64,000 nucleotides of DNA from Mesorhizobium tianshanense. Its GTDB lineage: Bacteria > Pseudomonadota > Alphaproteobacteria > Rhizobiales > Rhizobiaceae. The translations under genes and the position numbers were made by a program. Below are positions 51,164-60,720 of the stretch, piece by piece. Numbering within the stretch: the first letter of the stretch is position 1; each line of letters opens with the position of its first letter. The notes under the pieces were generated by a model, which saw only the letters and a program-made list of their open reading frames with translations, had not been told where the DNA came from and did not search any database. Location: contig NZ_VLKT01000031.1 of the NCBI RefSeq assembly GCF_007830515.1, positions 26,873-90,872 of the forward strand, written 5' to 3'.

Positions 51164-52105
51164 TTATCCTTTGACGGCGCCGGCCATCAGGCCACGCACG
51201 AAATAGCGGCCAGCGACCACGTAGACGAGAAGGGTAGGCAGTGCGGCGATCATCGCCGCCGCCATGTTGACGTTGTATTCGACGACGCCGGTCGAGGTGT
51301 TGACGACGTTGTTCAACGCCACCGTCATCGGCATCGCGTCGCCGGTGCCGGCATAGGCGGAGGCGAACAGGAAGTCGTTCCAGATGTTGGTGAACTGGTA
51401 GATGACGGTGACGACGAAGATCGGCATCGAATTCGGCAGCATGATGCGCCGGAAGATCTGGAAGAAGGAGGCGCCATCGACCTGCGCTGCCTTGATCAGC
51501 TCGGTCGGGAAGGCCTCGTAATAGTTGCGGAAGAACAAGGTGGTGAAACCAAGCCCGTAGACGACGTGGACGAAGACCAGGTTGACCGTCGGATTGCCCA
51601 AGCCGAAAGACAGGCCGGTCGCGTTGCGCAGTGTCACGCCGAAACGGCCGAGGCTGCCGAGGATCGTCGCCATCGGCAACAGCACCGACTGGAACGGGAT
51701 GAAGCAGGCAAACAGCATCAGGCCGAAGACCAGCGTGTGGCCGCGGAAGCGCCATTTGGTCAGGACATAGCCGTTGAGGGCGCCGAGCAGCGTCGAGATC
51801 AGCACCGCCGGAACCACCATCTTGATGGAGTTCCAGAAATAGCCCTTGATGCCGGCGCAGGTCAGGCCGACGCAGGTTTCGCCCCAGGCTTTCGCCCAAG
51901 GCTCGAAGGTCGGCGCCTGCGGCAGCGTCAGCATGTTGCCGTTCTGGATCTCCTCCATGGTCTTGAACGAGGTCACCAGCATGACGAACAGCGGCATCAG
52001 GTAGAACAGCGCGAACAGCGCCAAGAGCCCGTAGATGACGATGCGGTTGACGGTCCTGGCGCTGACGCCAGTGCGCTGGCGAGCGGGCGTGGCAATGACG
52101 CTCAT
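51164..52105 (-). CDS. Sugar ABC transporter permease (MalG type)
   Basis: 313-residue CUT1 permease with six helices and the EAA loop KAAQVDGASFFQIFRRIMLP around residues 206-225. Coupled to the malF-like gene by a 4-bp overlap. N-terminal cytoplasmic tail of about 20 residues. Confidence 0.92.
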   Translation of the reverse strand: MSVIATPARQRTGVSARTVNRIVIYGLLALFALFYLMPLFVMLVTSFKTMEEIQNGNMLTLPQAPTFEPWAKAWGETCVGLTCAGIKGYFWNSIKMVVPAVLISTLLGALNGYVLTKWRFRGHTLVFGLMLFACFIPFQSVLLPMATILGSLGRFGVTLRNATGLSFGLGNPTVNLVFVHVVYGLGFTTLFFRNYYEAFPTELIKAAQVDGASFFQIFRRIMLPNSMPIFVVTVIYQFTNIWNDFLFASAYAGTGDAMPMTVALNNVVNTSTGVVEYNVNMAAAMIAALPTLLVYVVAGRYFVRGLMAGAVKG

Positions 52106-53061
52106 CGCGGCTTCTCCCTGAGCTCGGAATAGAGATAGGGCACGATGATCGCGGTGATGGTCATCAGCATGATCACGGCGCTGGCCGAGCCGACGGCCAT
52201 TTCGTTGCGCTTGAAGGTGTACTCATACATGAAGTTCGACGGCAGCCAGGCCGAGCCGCCCGGCCCACCGCTGGTCAGCGCGACGACCAGATCGTAGGAC
52301 TTGATGGCGAGGTGCGCGAGCACGATGAAGGCCGAGAGAAACACCGGCCGCAGCAGCGGGATGACGATGCGGCGATAGAGCTGGAAGGTGGTGGCGCCGT
52401 CGATCTGCGCCGCCTTCATGATCTCGCCGTCGATGCCGCGCAGGCCGGCGAGGAACATCGCCATGATGAAGCCGGAGGCCTGCCAGACGCCGGCGATCAC
52501 CACGGTGTAGATGACGAAATCCTTGTTCTTGATCCAGTCGAAATGGAAGCTCGTCCAGCCCCATTGATGCAGCGTCTGCTCAAGGCCGAGACCGGGATCG
52601 AGGAACCATTTCCAGGCGACGCCGGTGACGATGAAGGACAGCGCCATCGGGTAGAGATAGATCGGTCGCAACATGCCTTCGCCGCGGATTTTCTGGTCGA
52701 GCAGGATCGCCAGGAACAGGCCGAGTGCCAGGCAGATGAAGATATAGAGAAAGCCGAAAATGCCCATATTGGTGATCGACGTGTACCAGCTCGATGGCGG
52801 GTCGCTCTCGAAGGTCCAGCGCCACAGCCGCTGATAGGCGCGTGACCCGGTGATGGCGTAAGACGGGAAGGTCTTGGAATTGGTGAAGGACAGATAGACC
52901 GTCCACAGGATGAAGCCGTAGACGAAGACAACGGTGATCGCAAAGCTTGGCGCCAGTACGATCTTCGGCAGCGCGTCCTGCAGGCGCGAACGCATGGAGG
53001 CACCCGGGCGGGCACCACGCTCCGGCGTCGGCTTGATATTGGTTTCGGCAACCGTGCTCAT
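52102..53061 (-). CDS. Sugar ABC transporter permease (MalF type)
   Basis: 319-residue CUT1 permease with six predicted helices and the EAA loop KAAQIDGATTFQLYRRIVIP around residues 222-241. The start at 53061 (MSTVAET) is chosen because it gives a normal cytoplasmic N-terminus; an ATG 63 bp upstream is possible but adds atypical residues. The 154 bp to the binding-protein gene contain a dispersed hairpin. Confidence 0.9.
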   Translation of the reverse strand: MSTVAETNIKPTPERGARPGASMRSRLQDALPKIVLAPSFAITVVFVYGFILWTVYLSFTNSKTFPSYAITGSRAYQRLWRWTFESDPPSSWYTSITNMGIFGFLYIFICLALGLFLAILLDQKIRGEGMLRPIYLYPMALSFIVTGVAWKWFLDPGLGLEQTLHQWGWTSFHFDWIKNKDFVIYTVVIAGVWQASGFIMAMFLAGLRGIDGEIMKAAQIDGATTFQLYRRIVIPLLRPVFLSAFIVLAHLAIKSYDLVVALTSGGPGGSAWLPSNFMYEYTFKRNEMAVGSASAVIMLMTITAIIVPYLYSELREKPR

Positions 53062-53172
53062 TGGCTCATCCAGTAACGGCTTATCCGGGATCAACTCATC
53101 GGGTATCTTGGAGCCCGCCGGCACCCCGAAACGTGTCGATCAAAACGGCTCCAACCCTTGCCTCGGGAGAAC

Positions 53173-53198
53173 CTCCCCCGCTTGCGCGGGGAAGGTGT
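53173..53198. repeat. Hairpin repeat between binding-protein and MalF-type genes
   Basis: CTCCCCCGC / GCGGGGAAG arms (CCCCGC 53176-53181 with GCGGGG 53186-53191, extended by CCT/AGG) around a 4-nt loop. This is the pattern of a widespread short palindromic repeat in Mesorhizobium-like genomes and may also stabilise the upstream mRNA. Confidence 0.6.
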
Positions 53199-53215
53199 TT
53201 CCAGCGGAGGAGGCC

Positions 53216-54469
53216 CTACTTGGCGTCTTCGATCGCGCTGACCAGCTGCGTGACGGCCTCGTCCGAGGTCTTGATCTGGCCGTGGACGAATTTCGAGACG
53301 ACGTCCTTGTAGGCATTGGCGACGGCCGGGGGCGCGCCGTAGCCTTGCGCCAGCGAACCGAACAGCGTGCCGCCTTCGTTGGCGGCCTTCAGGTCGGCAA
53401 TGCCCTTCTTGCCGCAAGCGTCGAAGTCGGTGTCAGGCACGTCGGTGCGGGCCGGGACCGAGCCCTTGACGACGTTGAAGGCCGACTGGAAGCTTTTCGA
53501 CAAAGTGGCGGTGGCCAAGGCGGCCTGGGCGGCCTTGCGGTCGTCCGGAACGTCGAACATGCCGAACATGTCGGAATTGTAGACCACGCTGCCGTCGGTG
53601 CCAGGGAAGCGGTAGCACAGGAAGTCGGTGCCCGGGGTCTTCTTGGCGGCGTTGAATTCGCCCTTGGCCCAGTCGCCCATCACCTGCACCAGCGCATCGC
53701 CCTTGATGACCATGGCGGTGGCGAGGTTCCAGTCGCGGCCCGAGAAATTCGGATCGACATAGGTGACGAGCTTGGCGAGATTGTCGAACGACTTCTTCAT
53801 CGTGTCGGACTTCAGCTGCTCCTCGTCGAGGTCGTTGAAGGCCTTTTTGTAGAACTCAGGTCCGCCGGTCGACAGCACGACCGAATCGAACATGGTGGCT
53901 TCCTGCCAGTTCTGGCCACCGAGCGCGAGCGGGATGACGCCAGCAGCCTTGGCCTTGTCGAGTAACGCGACGAAGTCGTCGAAGGTCTTCGGCTCGGTGC
54001 CGCCGATCTTGTCCATCACGGCCTTGTTGATCCACAGCCAGTTGACCGAATGGACGTTGACCGGAGCCGCGACCCACTTGCCGTCATAGACCGAGAACTT
54101 CTGCAGGGCGGCCGGAACGGACTTGTCCCAGCCTTCCTTTACCGCCGTCTCGGTCAGATCGCCCATCACGCCGGCCTCGGCATAGTCGAGCACCGTATAG
54201 CCGAGCATCTGCGAGGCGGTCGGGTAGTTGCCGGCCGCGACCATCGCCTTCAGCGCGGTCATGGCAGCGTCGCCGCCACCGCCGGCCACGGGCACGTCCT
54301 TCCAGGCAAAGCCTTGCTTGGCCAGATCCTCCTTGAGCACGTTCAAGGCAGCCGCTTCGCCGCCAGACGTCCACCAATGCAGCATCTCGACTTCCTTGAC
54401 GTCCTGGGCATGGGCCGCGAACGCAAGACCCGACCCGAGAGCCGTTCCGATAAGCAGTTTGCGCAACAT
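53216..54469 (-). CDS. Sugar ABC transporter substrate-binding protein
   Basis: 417-residue CUT1-type periplasmic binding protein with a Sec signal peptide (residues 1-21, cut after AHA). After the signal, VEMLHWWTSGGEAAALNVL is the conserved start of carbohydrate-binding proteins of this class, related to glucose/mannose and trehalose binding proteins. Strong ribosome site (GGGAGGAAG). It is expected to bind the primary substrate of the LacI-regulated pathway. Two Cys residues (FLCYRF and DACGKKG) could form a disulfide. Confidence 0.92.
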   Translation of the reverse strand: MLRKLLIGTALGSGLAFAAHAQDVKEVEMLHWWTSGGEAAALNVLKEDLAKQGFAWKDVPVAGGGGDAAMTALKAMVAAGNYPTASQMLGYTVLDYAEAGVMGDLTETAVKEGWDKSVPAALQKFSVYDGKWVAAPVNVHSVNWLWINKAVMDKIGGTEPKTFDDFVALLDKAKAAGVIPLALGGQNWQEATMFDSVVLSTGGPEFYKKAFNDLDEEQLKSDTMKKSFDNLAKLVTYVDPNFSGRDWNLATAMVIKGDALVQVMGDWAKGEFNAAKKTPGTDFLCYRFPGTDGSVVYNSDMFGMFDVPDDRKAAQAALATATLSKSFQSAFNVVKGSVPARTDVPDTDFDACGKKGIADLKAANEGGTLFGSLAQGYGAPPAVANAYKDVVSKFVHGQIKTSDEAVTQLVSAIEDAK

Positions 54470-54528
54470 GTACTTCCTCCCTTGTTGTAGCTACACGACC
54501 GGCGGTTGTCCGCCGGGTTCTTCCCAAC

Positions 54529-56040
54529 TCAGCCGACCCACCATCCGGTGCGCTGGCCGCGGTGAAACTGGATTGTCTTTTCCTCGGTATAATCCTCGAC
54601 GGCGCGCTTTCCGAGTTCGCGTCCGAGACCGGACTGCTTGTAGCCCCCGAAAGGCAGCTCGGGATAACCTTCCATGAACGTGTTCACCCAAACGGTTCCC
54701 GAACGCACATTCCGCGCCACCGACATGCAGGTGTCGATGCTGGCGCTCCACACGCCCGCCGACAAACCATAGGGCGTGTTGTTGGCGATGCGCAACGCCC
54801 TTTCAATCGATTCAAAGGTCAGCACCGAGAGCACCGGGCCGAACACTTCCTCGCGTGCAATGGCCATGTCCTCGGTGACGCCGCGGATGATGGTCGGGTC
54901 GAGATATTGACCGGCACTGGAGGCGATCCGCCTGCCGCCGCTGGTGACCTGGCTGCCATCGCTTGCCGCCGCAGCGACATAGCCGGTGACCTTGGCCAGG
55001 TGCTCGGAAGAGATCATCGCGCCGACCTTGGTGCTGATATCGAGCGGATCGCCGACAGTGACCTTGGCGGTGACTGCCTTCACCGCGCCGAGGAAGTCGT
55101 CAGCGATCGCCTCATGGACGATCAGCCGGCTGCCGGCGTTGCAGCATTCGCCGGCGTTGAAAAAGCCGCCGAACACCGCCGCGTCGGCGGCGGCTTCGAG
55201 GTCGGCATCTGGAAAGACGATCTGGCCGTTCTTGCCGCCAAGCTCCATCGAGACTTTCTTCAGCGAGTTTGCAGCCGACGCCATGGTCATCTTGCCGACC
55301 TGGGTGGAGCCGGTGAACGACACCATCTCGACCAGCGGATGGCCGACCATCGCTGAGCCGACATCGGCGCCCAAGCCGGCGAGGATGTTGACGACGCCAT
55401 CCGGCAAGCCGGCCTGCATCAGGATATCGCCGAGCACGAAGGTCGAGGCCGAGGTCATCTCGCTCGGCTTCACCACCGCCGTGCAGCCGGCGGCGAGCGC
55501 GAACGGCAATTTCTGGCTGACGATGAGGAACGGAAAATTCCACGGCGTGATGATCGAGACGACACCGATCGGCTCGCGCAGCACGACGCCCAGCATGGCG
55601 TCGCCGAGATTGGCGTAGGTCTCGCCATGGAGCGTGCGGGCAAGGGATGCCGCATAGCGCCAGATGTCGACGGCGCCGCCGATCTCGCCGCGCGCCTGGG
55701 CGATCGGCTTGCCGGATTCCAGCACGTCCAGCCTGGCGATCTCCTCGAGCCGCGCCTCGATCAGGTCCGCCGCCTTGAGCAGGATCGCGGCGCGCTCTGC
55801 GGCCTTCATGCGCGGCCAGGGGCCGGTCTCGAAGGCCTTGTGCGCTGCGATCACCGCCGCCTCGACGTCCGCCGCGCCGGCTTGCGCATACCGAGAAACC
55901 GTGAAGCCATGGCCGGGGCTTTTGCGCTCCAGCGTCCGGCCATCGCGGGCATCGACATGCTTGCCGTCGATCAGCAGCCGGTAGGTCTTCGGTGCTGCGG
56001 ATGCCTCGGCGGGCATGGCGATCTCGAGGGGCAAGTTCAT
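54529..56040 (-). CDS. Aldehyde dehydrogenase of the LacI locus
   Basis: 503-residue NAD(P)-dependent aldehyde dehydrogenase. Catalytic residues: Asn169 (PWNFPFL), Lys191 (VKPSE), Glu267 (MELGGKN), and Cys300 in AGECCNAGSR. It resembles betaine-aldehyde or 4-hydroxymuconic-type enzymes, but the substrate cannot be read from the sequence. It would oxidise an aldehyde formed by a GMC enzyme to the acid that the CoA-transferase then activates. 16 bp separate it from the enoyl-CoA hydratase gene. Confidence 0.92.
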   Translation of the reverse strand: MNLPLEIAMPAEASAAPKTYRLLIDGKHVDARDGRTLERKSPGHGFTVSRYAQAGAADVEAAVIAAHKAFETGPWPRMKAAERAAILLKAADLIEARLEEIARLDVLESGKPIAQARGEIGGAVDIWRYAASLARTLHGETYANLGDAMLGVVLREPIGVVSIITPWNFPFLIVSQKLPFALAAGCTAVVKPSEMTSASTFVLGDILMQAGLPDGVVNILAGLGADVGSAMVGHPLVEMVSFTGSTQVGKMTMASAANSLKKVSMELGGKNGQIVFPDADLEAAADAAVFGGFFNAGECCNAGSRLIVHEAIADDFLGAVKAVTAKVTVGDPLDISTKVGAMISSEHLAKVTGYVAAAASDGSQVTSGGRRIASSAGQYLDPTIIRGVTEDMAIAREEVFGPVLSVLTFESIERALRIANNTPYGLSAGVWSASIDTCMSVARNVRSGTVWVNTFMEGYPELPFGGYKQSGLGRELGKRAVEDYTEEKTIQFHRGQRTGWWVG

Positions 56041-56056
56041 ATGTTCTGGATTCCGC

Positions 56057-56833
56057 TTACGATCTTGAAAACGCTGGTTTCTGTTTGGCCTTGAAAGCGC
56101 CGACGCCGGCCTTGATGTCGCCGGTCAGCGCGATGAAGCCGCTGGCCAACGCTTCGGTTGCGGCGGCACGTTCTTCGCCTTCCGCCACCGCGATCATCAG
56201 CTTGGCGGCTTCGCTCGCCAAAGGCCCGCGCTCGGCGATTCTTTCTCCCCAGGCCCGGGCTTCGGCGAGTGCGTTGCCGGCCGCCGCCACGCGGTCAACG
56301 ACGCCCAGAGAGAGCGCCTCGGAGGCGAGGAAAACCTCGCCGCCGAGCGCCATGCGCCGCACCGTCTGCGCGCCGAAGCGGCGCACCGCGCGCTGCGTGC
56401 CGGACCAGCCGGGCACCACGCCGATCGAGGTCTCGGGGAAGCCTAATTTCACGTGCGCCTCGGCGACACGGAAGTCGCAGGCAACCGCCAGTTCCAGCCC
56501 GCCGCCCAGCGCATGGCCGGACAGAACGGCGATGGTCGGCTGCCGCAACCGCGCCAGCCGGTCGAAGACGCGGTGGCCGTAGCGCACCCATTGCACCTGG
56601 AAATCGGCGGCGCTCATTTGCGACCAGGCTTCGACATCGCCGCCGGCGCAAAACCCCTTGCCTTCGCCACACAGCAGCACGACGCGGACGCCGTCCGCTG
56701 CCTCCGCGGCGTCGAGCGCGGCTTCCAGCGCGCGCAGCATCGGTATGTCGAGCGCGTTGAATTTCTCCGGCCGGCGCAGCGTGACGATGCCGAGGGCGCC
56801 GTCGGTTTCAAAGGTGACAAGACGCTCAGACAT
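56057..56833 (-). CDS. Enoyl-CoA hydratase/isomerase family protein
   Basis: 258-residue crotonase-fold enzyme. The oxyanion-hole segments FCAGGDVEAW and GHALGGGLELA are present, with Glu in GLELA and Glu in FPETSIGVVPG at the two usual catalytic positions, so hydratase activity is plausible. The start at 56833 overlaps the CoA-transferase stop by 8 bp. Next to the CoA-transferase it indicates that a CoA thioester is an intermediate of this pathway. Confidence 0.9.
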   Translation of the reverse strand: MSERLVTFETDGALGIVTLRRPEKFNALDIPMLRALEAALDAAEAADGVRVVLLCGEGKGFCAGGDVEAWSQMSAADFQVQWVRYGHRVFDRLARLRQPTIAVLSGHALGGGLELAVACDFRVAEAHVKLGFPETSIGVVPGWSGTQRAVRRFGAQTVRRMALGGEVFLASEALSLGVVDRVAAAGNALAEARAWGERIAERGPLASEAAKLMIAVAEGEERAAATEALASGFIALTGDIKAGVGAFKAKQKPAFSRS

Positions 56834-58427
56834 GCGCGCCTCCAAGCGAGGCGCCGCCATTGAGCGACAGGCCGATCGGCCGATCCTGATAGAGCACCGA
56901 AGGTGTCACTTTTAGGTCGTTGGCGACACCGAGCGGAATCTCGGCCTGCGCCAGCACGTCGCGCTCAAGGTCGATGCCCGGTGCCAGCTCGGTCACCATC
57001 AGCCCATCCGGCGTCAGCTTCATCACGCAGCGCTCGGTGACATAGGTGATGTCCTGCCCCTGCGCGACCGCGCGCTTGCCCGAGAAGGAGATATGCTCGA
57101 CCTCGCCGACCACCTTCTTGACCTTGCCTTCACCGTCGATGCGGATGCCGCCATCGGCCAGCGACAGCTTGGCGCCGGCATTGAAGAAGCCGGAAAAGAC
57201 GATCTTCTTCGCCCGTGCGGTGATGTCGACAAAGCCGCCGGCTCCGGCGGTGACATGCGGCCTCGCCGAAAGCTTCGACACGTTGACCGAGCCATGGCGG
57301 TCGATCTGCAGGAAGGACAGCAGCGACGCGTCGAAGCCGCCACCCTGGAAATAGATGAACTGATGCGGCGAGGGCATGAAGGCGTCGGCGTTCGAAGAGC
57401 AGCCGAACTTGAAGTCGAGCAGCGGCACGCCGCCGACCGCGCCCTGTTCGATGACCCAGGTGACCTTGCCGTGCTGGCCTTCCTCGAGAAGGATGCGCGG
57501 AACATTGGCTGAGATGCCGAAGCCGATGTTGACGGCCATGCCGTCGGCAAGCTCCATGGCGACGCGCCGGGCGATCACCTTCTGGACGCTCATCTCGGTA
57601 TTGCGGAAGGTCGACAGCGGCCGGAAGATCTCGCCCGAGATCGCCGGGTCGTAGGGGGTCAGCGTCGTTTGCAACTGGTCGGGCGCCACCACGATGTGGT
57701 CGACCAGCACGCCGGGCACGCGCACGTCATGCGGCTTCAGCGTGCCGTTCTCGACGACGCGCTTGACCTGCGCGATGACGGTGCCGCCATTGTTGCGGGC
57801 GGCAAGCGCCTGTTCCAGCCCACCGAGATAGGCGCCCTCGTGCTCATAGGTGAGGTTGCCGCGCTCGTCGGCCGTCGTTGCGCGGATGATCGAGACATCA
57901 GGCACGATCGAGCGGAAATAGAGCCATTCCTCGCCGTCGAACTGCTGCACCGAAACGATCGGCTCGCTGGCGGCCGCGTTCATGGCGCAGCCCTGATGAC
58001 GCGGATCGGCGAACGTATCGAGGCCGACCTTGGTCAGCACGCCGGGGCGCTTGGCGGCGGCTTCGCGATGCATGTCGAACAGGATGCCTGACGGCACGTT
58101 ATAGGCAGCGACCGAATTGTCGCCGATCATCTTCCAGATCTGCGGCGGCTCCGAGGAGGAGGGGCCTGACGGATAGGAGCCGCACAGCGTGCGCTTCAAC
58201 AGGCCGGGCTTGGCCAGATGGTCGATACCCCTGATGCCGTACATGTCGCCGGCGGCGATCGGGTGCAGCGTCGTGATGTTCCTCGGATGGCCTTCGGCGT
58301 CGAAGCGCTCGCCGATCGCGGCAAGCACTGCATCCGGGCAGCCGAGACCGCTTGACGACGACACGGAAACGACCATGCCGTCCCTGATCAGGCTCGCGGC
58401 CTGTGCCGCGGAGACGAGCTTGCTCAT
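56826..58427 (-). CDS. Acyl-CoA:carboxylate CoA-transferase (YdiF/PCT type)
   Basis: 533-residue class I CoA-transferase with fused alpha and beta domains, as in propionate or acetate CoA-transferases (YdiF). The covalent catalytic Glu is Glu327 in IEQGAVGG. It would activate a short carboxylic acid to its CoA ester at the expense of another acyl-CoA. Overlaps the Gfo/Idh gene by 4 bp and the enoyl-CoA hydratase gene by 8 bp, hence tightly coupled. Confidence 0.92.
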   Translation of the reverse strand: MSKLVSAAQAASLIRDGMVVSVSSSSGLGCPDAVLAAIGERFDAEGHPRNITTLHPIAAGDMYGIRGIDHLAKPGLLKRTLCGSYPSGPSSSEPPQIWKMIGDNSVAAYNVPSGILFDMHREAAAKRPGVLTKVGLDTFADPRHQGCAMNAAASEPIVSVQQFDGEEWLYFRSIVPDVSIIRATTADERGNLTYEHEGAYLGGLEQALAARNNGGTVIAQVKRVVENGTLKPHDVRVPGVLVDHIVVAPDQLQTTLTPYDPAISGEIFRPLSTFRNTEMSVQKVIARRVAMELADGMAVNIGFGISANVPRILLEEGQHGKVTWVIEQGAVGGVPLLDFKFGCSSNADAFMPSPHQFIYFQGGGFDASLLSFLQIDRHGSVNVSKLSARPHVTAGAGGFVDITARAKKIVFSGFFNAGAKLSLADGGIRIDGEGKVKKVVGEVEHISFSGKRAVAQGQDITYVTERCVMKLTPDGLMVTELAPGIDLERDVLAQAEIPLGVANDLKVTPSVLYQDRPIGLSLNGGASLGGAHV

Positions 58428-59440
58428 CCTGCGCTCCCGAGTTTCGGATCGACCGCGACGGCCTTGCCGGATCTGGCTGATTGCAACGCCGCTTCGGCTG
58501 ATGTCAGCGACCAGATGCCGTCCTCGCCGGTGGCCGACGGCTGGCCTTCGCCACGGATCGCCGCATGGAACTGGCGCAGGGAGCGGGTATAGAGATCTTC
58601 GCGGTCGAAGCTCAATTCCTCCTCGCCCTTTGCCGTGCGCAGCAGCACGGAGCCGATCGGCTTCTGCGTCATCACATCTTTCGCGATCAGCGAGCCTTCA
58701 CTGCCATGCACCTCGAAACCGGTGCCGGCGAATTTGGTGGTGAAGCCCTCATGCGACTGCGCGATAGTGCCCGATTTGAAGCGCCAGATGCACATGGCTC
58801 CATCTTCCAGTCCGCCGCCGGCCATGCCTGCCGTCTGCGTGAACGCTGAAACCTCGAGCGGATCGTCGCCGAGCACGAAGCGCAGGGTGTCGGCATCGTG
58901 CACAGTGATGTCGAGCACCACGCCGCCACCCGCTTCCGGCCTGGTGATGCGCCAACCCTGCAGGTTTTCCGGCAAATAGACGGAGTGGAAGACGCGCGCG
59001 GCAATCGGCTTGCCGATGCGGCCGGCGGCGATGGCTTCGCGCATCGCCCGGTGCGATCCGGCATTGCGCAGGTGGTGATTGGTGCCGAGCACGATACCGG
59101 CCGCCTTGGCGGCGGCGACCATCCTGCGCGCATCGGCGCTGGTCAGCGCCAGCGGCTTTTCGCACAGCACATGTTTCCTCGCCATGATGGCGGCCAATGC
59201 CTGTTCGAGATGCAATTCGTTGGTGGTCGAGATGTAGACGGCGTCGATGTCGGAGCCGAGCAGTTCGTCGAGCGTGGAGACGGCGAGCGGAATGCCGTTC
59301 TCCTTCGCATAGGACGTGGCGCGCTCCGGGCTGGAGCTCATCACCGCCGCGATCTCGCTGTTCGGTTGCGCGCGGATGGCGCTGATCACGAATTGCCTGG
59401 CGATCGTGCTTGCGCCGATCAGTCCCCATTTCACGGTCAT
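58424..59440 (-). CDS. Gfo/Idh/MocA family oxidoreductase
   Basis: 338-residue NAD(P)-dependent dehydrogenase of the glucose-fructose oxidoreductase/inositol dehydrogenase family. The N-terminal Rossmann motif reads GASTIA, the EKP motif is CEKPLALT near residue 96, and the C-terminal domain has the HDADTLR catalytic segment. Substrates in the family are sugars, inositols and other cyclic polyols. Overlaps lacI-like gene and CoA-transferase gene by 4 bp each. Confidence 0.92.
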   Translation of the reverse strand: MTVKWGLIGASTIARQFVISAIRAQPNSEIAAVMSSSPERATSYAKENGIPLAVSTLDELLGSDIDAVYISTTNELHLEQALAAIMARKHVLCEKPLALTSADARRMVAAAKAAGIVLGTNHHLRNAGSHRAMREAIAAGRIGKPIAARVFHSVYLPENLQGWRITRPEAGGGVVLDITVHDADTLRFVLGDDPLEVSAFTQTAGMAGGGLEDGAMCIWRFKSGTIAQSHEGFTTKFAGTGFEVHGSEGSLIAKDVMTQKPIGSVLLRTAKGEEELSFDREDLYTRSLRQFHAAIRGEGQPSATGEDGIWSLTSAEAALQSARSGKAVAVDPKLGSAG

Positions 59441-60480
59441 GCCGCGTCTCCCATTCCAGCACGGCGATCAGGACCGCAACTGTCCCTGACGACGAGATTG
59501 ACGGCGCCGATATGATCCTCGGCGCGCGTGGTGCGCGACTGGATCATCTTCAGCATGACATGGGCGGCGCGCTCGCCGAGGCCCGCCGAATCCACCGCGA
59601 CGCTGGTCAGCGCCGGCATGTAATGCTGGGCTTCGACCACGTCGTCGAAGCCGACGACGGCGAAATCCGCGCCGGGCTCCAGCCCGCGCTTGCGCAGCGC
59701 CAGCATGACGCCGAAGGCGACCGCATCGTTGAAGCACAGCGCCGCGGTCGGCGGCTCGGCCATGGCAAGGGCCGTTTCCAGACAGGCAATGCCGCCCCTG
59801 CGGCTGGTTTCGCCTTCGACGACGAGTGTATCGCGTGAGGCGATGCCGAGCGCCTCGCAAGCCTCGCGAAAACCGCCCAGCCGCTCGTGATAGACCACCA
59901 GATCCGACGAGCCGCCGAAGAAGGCCAGCCGCCGATGGCCCTTGCCGATCAGATGGGCGGTGGCGAGCTTGGCGCCGCGGTGATTGTCGGGCGCGATCAC
60001 CGGGATGCGGCTCTCGGGAAGGCGGCGCATGGTGAAGACGATCGGAAGGCCCGCCGTCTCGATGCGGCGGAAGGCACCGGGCGTCGTGCCGCGCGCCGGC
60101 GACACGATCAGCCCGGCGACCCCTTGCTCCATCAGCGATTTCAGCACTTCTTCCTGGCGCACCGGGTTCTCCGCCGTGTTGGCGATGAACGGCACGATGC
60201 CTGCCGACTGGAAGACGCGCTCCATGCCGACCGCCATTTCAGCGAAAAAGGGGTTGGTGAGATCGTTGATTACCATGCCGATGACATTGGAATGGGCCTT
60301 GCGCAGATTGGCGGCGCTGCGGTTGTAGACATAGCCGACATCCTCGATCGCCTTGCGAACCTTCAGCGCGGTTTCAGGCCGGATCAGCCCGCTGCCCTGC
60401 AGCACGAGCGACACCGTCGATTTGGACACGCCCGCCTCTCGGGCAATGTCGAGTATCGTCGCCTTGGCCCTGCTGGCCAT
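59437..60480 (-). CDS. LacI-family transcriptional regulator
   Basis: 347-residue repressor with an N-terminal helix-turn-helix (residues 8-27, LDIAREAGVSKSTVSLVLQG) and a hinge helix, followed by a periplasmic-binding-like effector domain (about 65-340). The start at 60480 has GGAGG ten bases upstream; the upstream frame is non-coding. Matching palindromes lie in its own promoter and in the divergent one, so it most likely represses both itself and the DUF993 gene until a pathway sugar or intermediate binds. First gene of the 13-gene minus-strand run. Confidence 0.93.
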   Translation of the reverse strand: MASRAKATILDIAREAGVSKSTVSLVLQGSGLIRPETALKVRKAIEDVGYVYNRSAANLRKAHSNVIGMVINDLTNPFFAEMAVGMERVFQSAGIVPFIANTAENPVRQEEVLKSLMEQGVAGLIVSPARGTTPGAFRRIETAGLPIVFTMRRLPESRIPVIAPDNHRGAKLATAHLIGKGHRRLAFFGGSSDLVVYHERLGGFREACEALGIASRDTLVVEGETSRRGGIACLETALAMAEPPTAALCFNDAVAFGVMLALRKRGLEPGADFAVVGFDDVVEAQHYMPALTSVAVDSAGLGERAAHVMLKMIQSRTTRAEDHIGAVNLVVRDSCGPDRRAGMGDAA

Positions 60481-60517
60481 CCAGATCCGTCCTCCCGGTA
60501 TTTTCTGATCGAATTTA

Positions 60518-60554
60518 TTGGAACGTTCTAATCCTGTTGCTGGATTTGAGTCAA
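60518..60554 (-). promoter_or_regulatory. Promoter and operator of the lacI-headed operon
   Basis: On the minus strand, -35 TTGACT (60549-60554), 17-bp spacer, -10 TTAGAA (60526-60531). The palindrome TTGGAACGTTCTAA (60518-60531) overlaps the -10, so repressor binding would block initiation. Confidence 0.75.
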
Positions 60555-60671
60555 TCAGGATTTTTCCCAATCGGAAAAGGAAAAACTCAGCGGCTGGGCG
60601 CGGCGCTTTCCAGGGGGTTTGTGCTGCGATGCAACATCTGGCGAGGGCGGGCATCAGAATCACAAAGGCTC

Positions 60672-60700
60672 TTGATTTATTGGAACGTTCCATTTATAGG
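60672..60700 (+). promoter_or_regulatory. Promoter and operator of the DUF993 gene
   Basis: -35 TTGATT (60672-60677), 17-bp spacer, -10 TATAGG (60695-60700). The perfect 12-bp palindrome TGGAACGTTCCA (60681-60692) fills the spacer. It is the same site as at 60519-60530 except for one base. Confidence 0.75.
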
Positions 60701-60720
60701 CGCCCCCAAGGGAGAGATCG

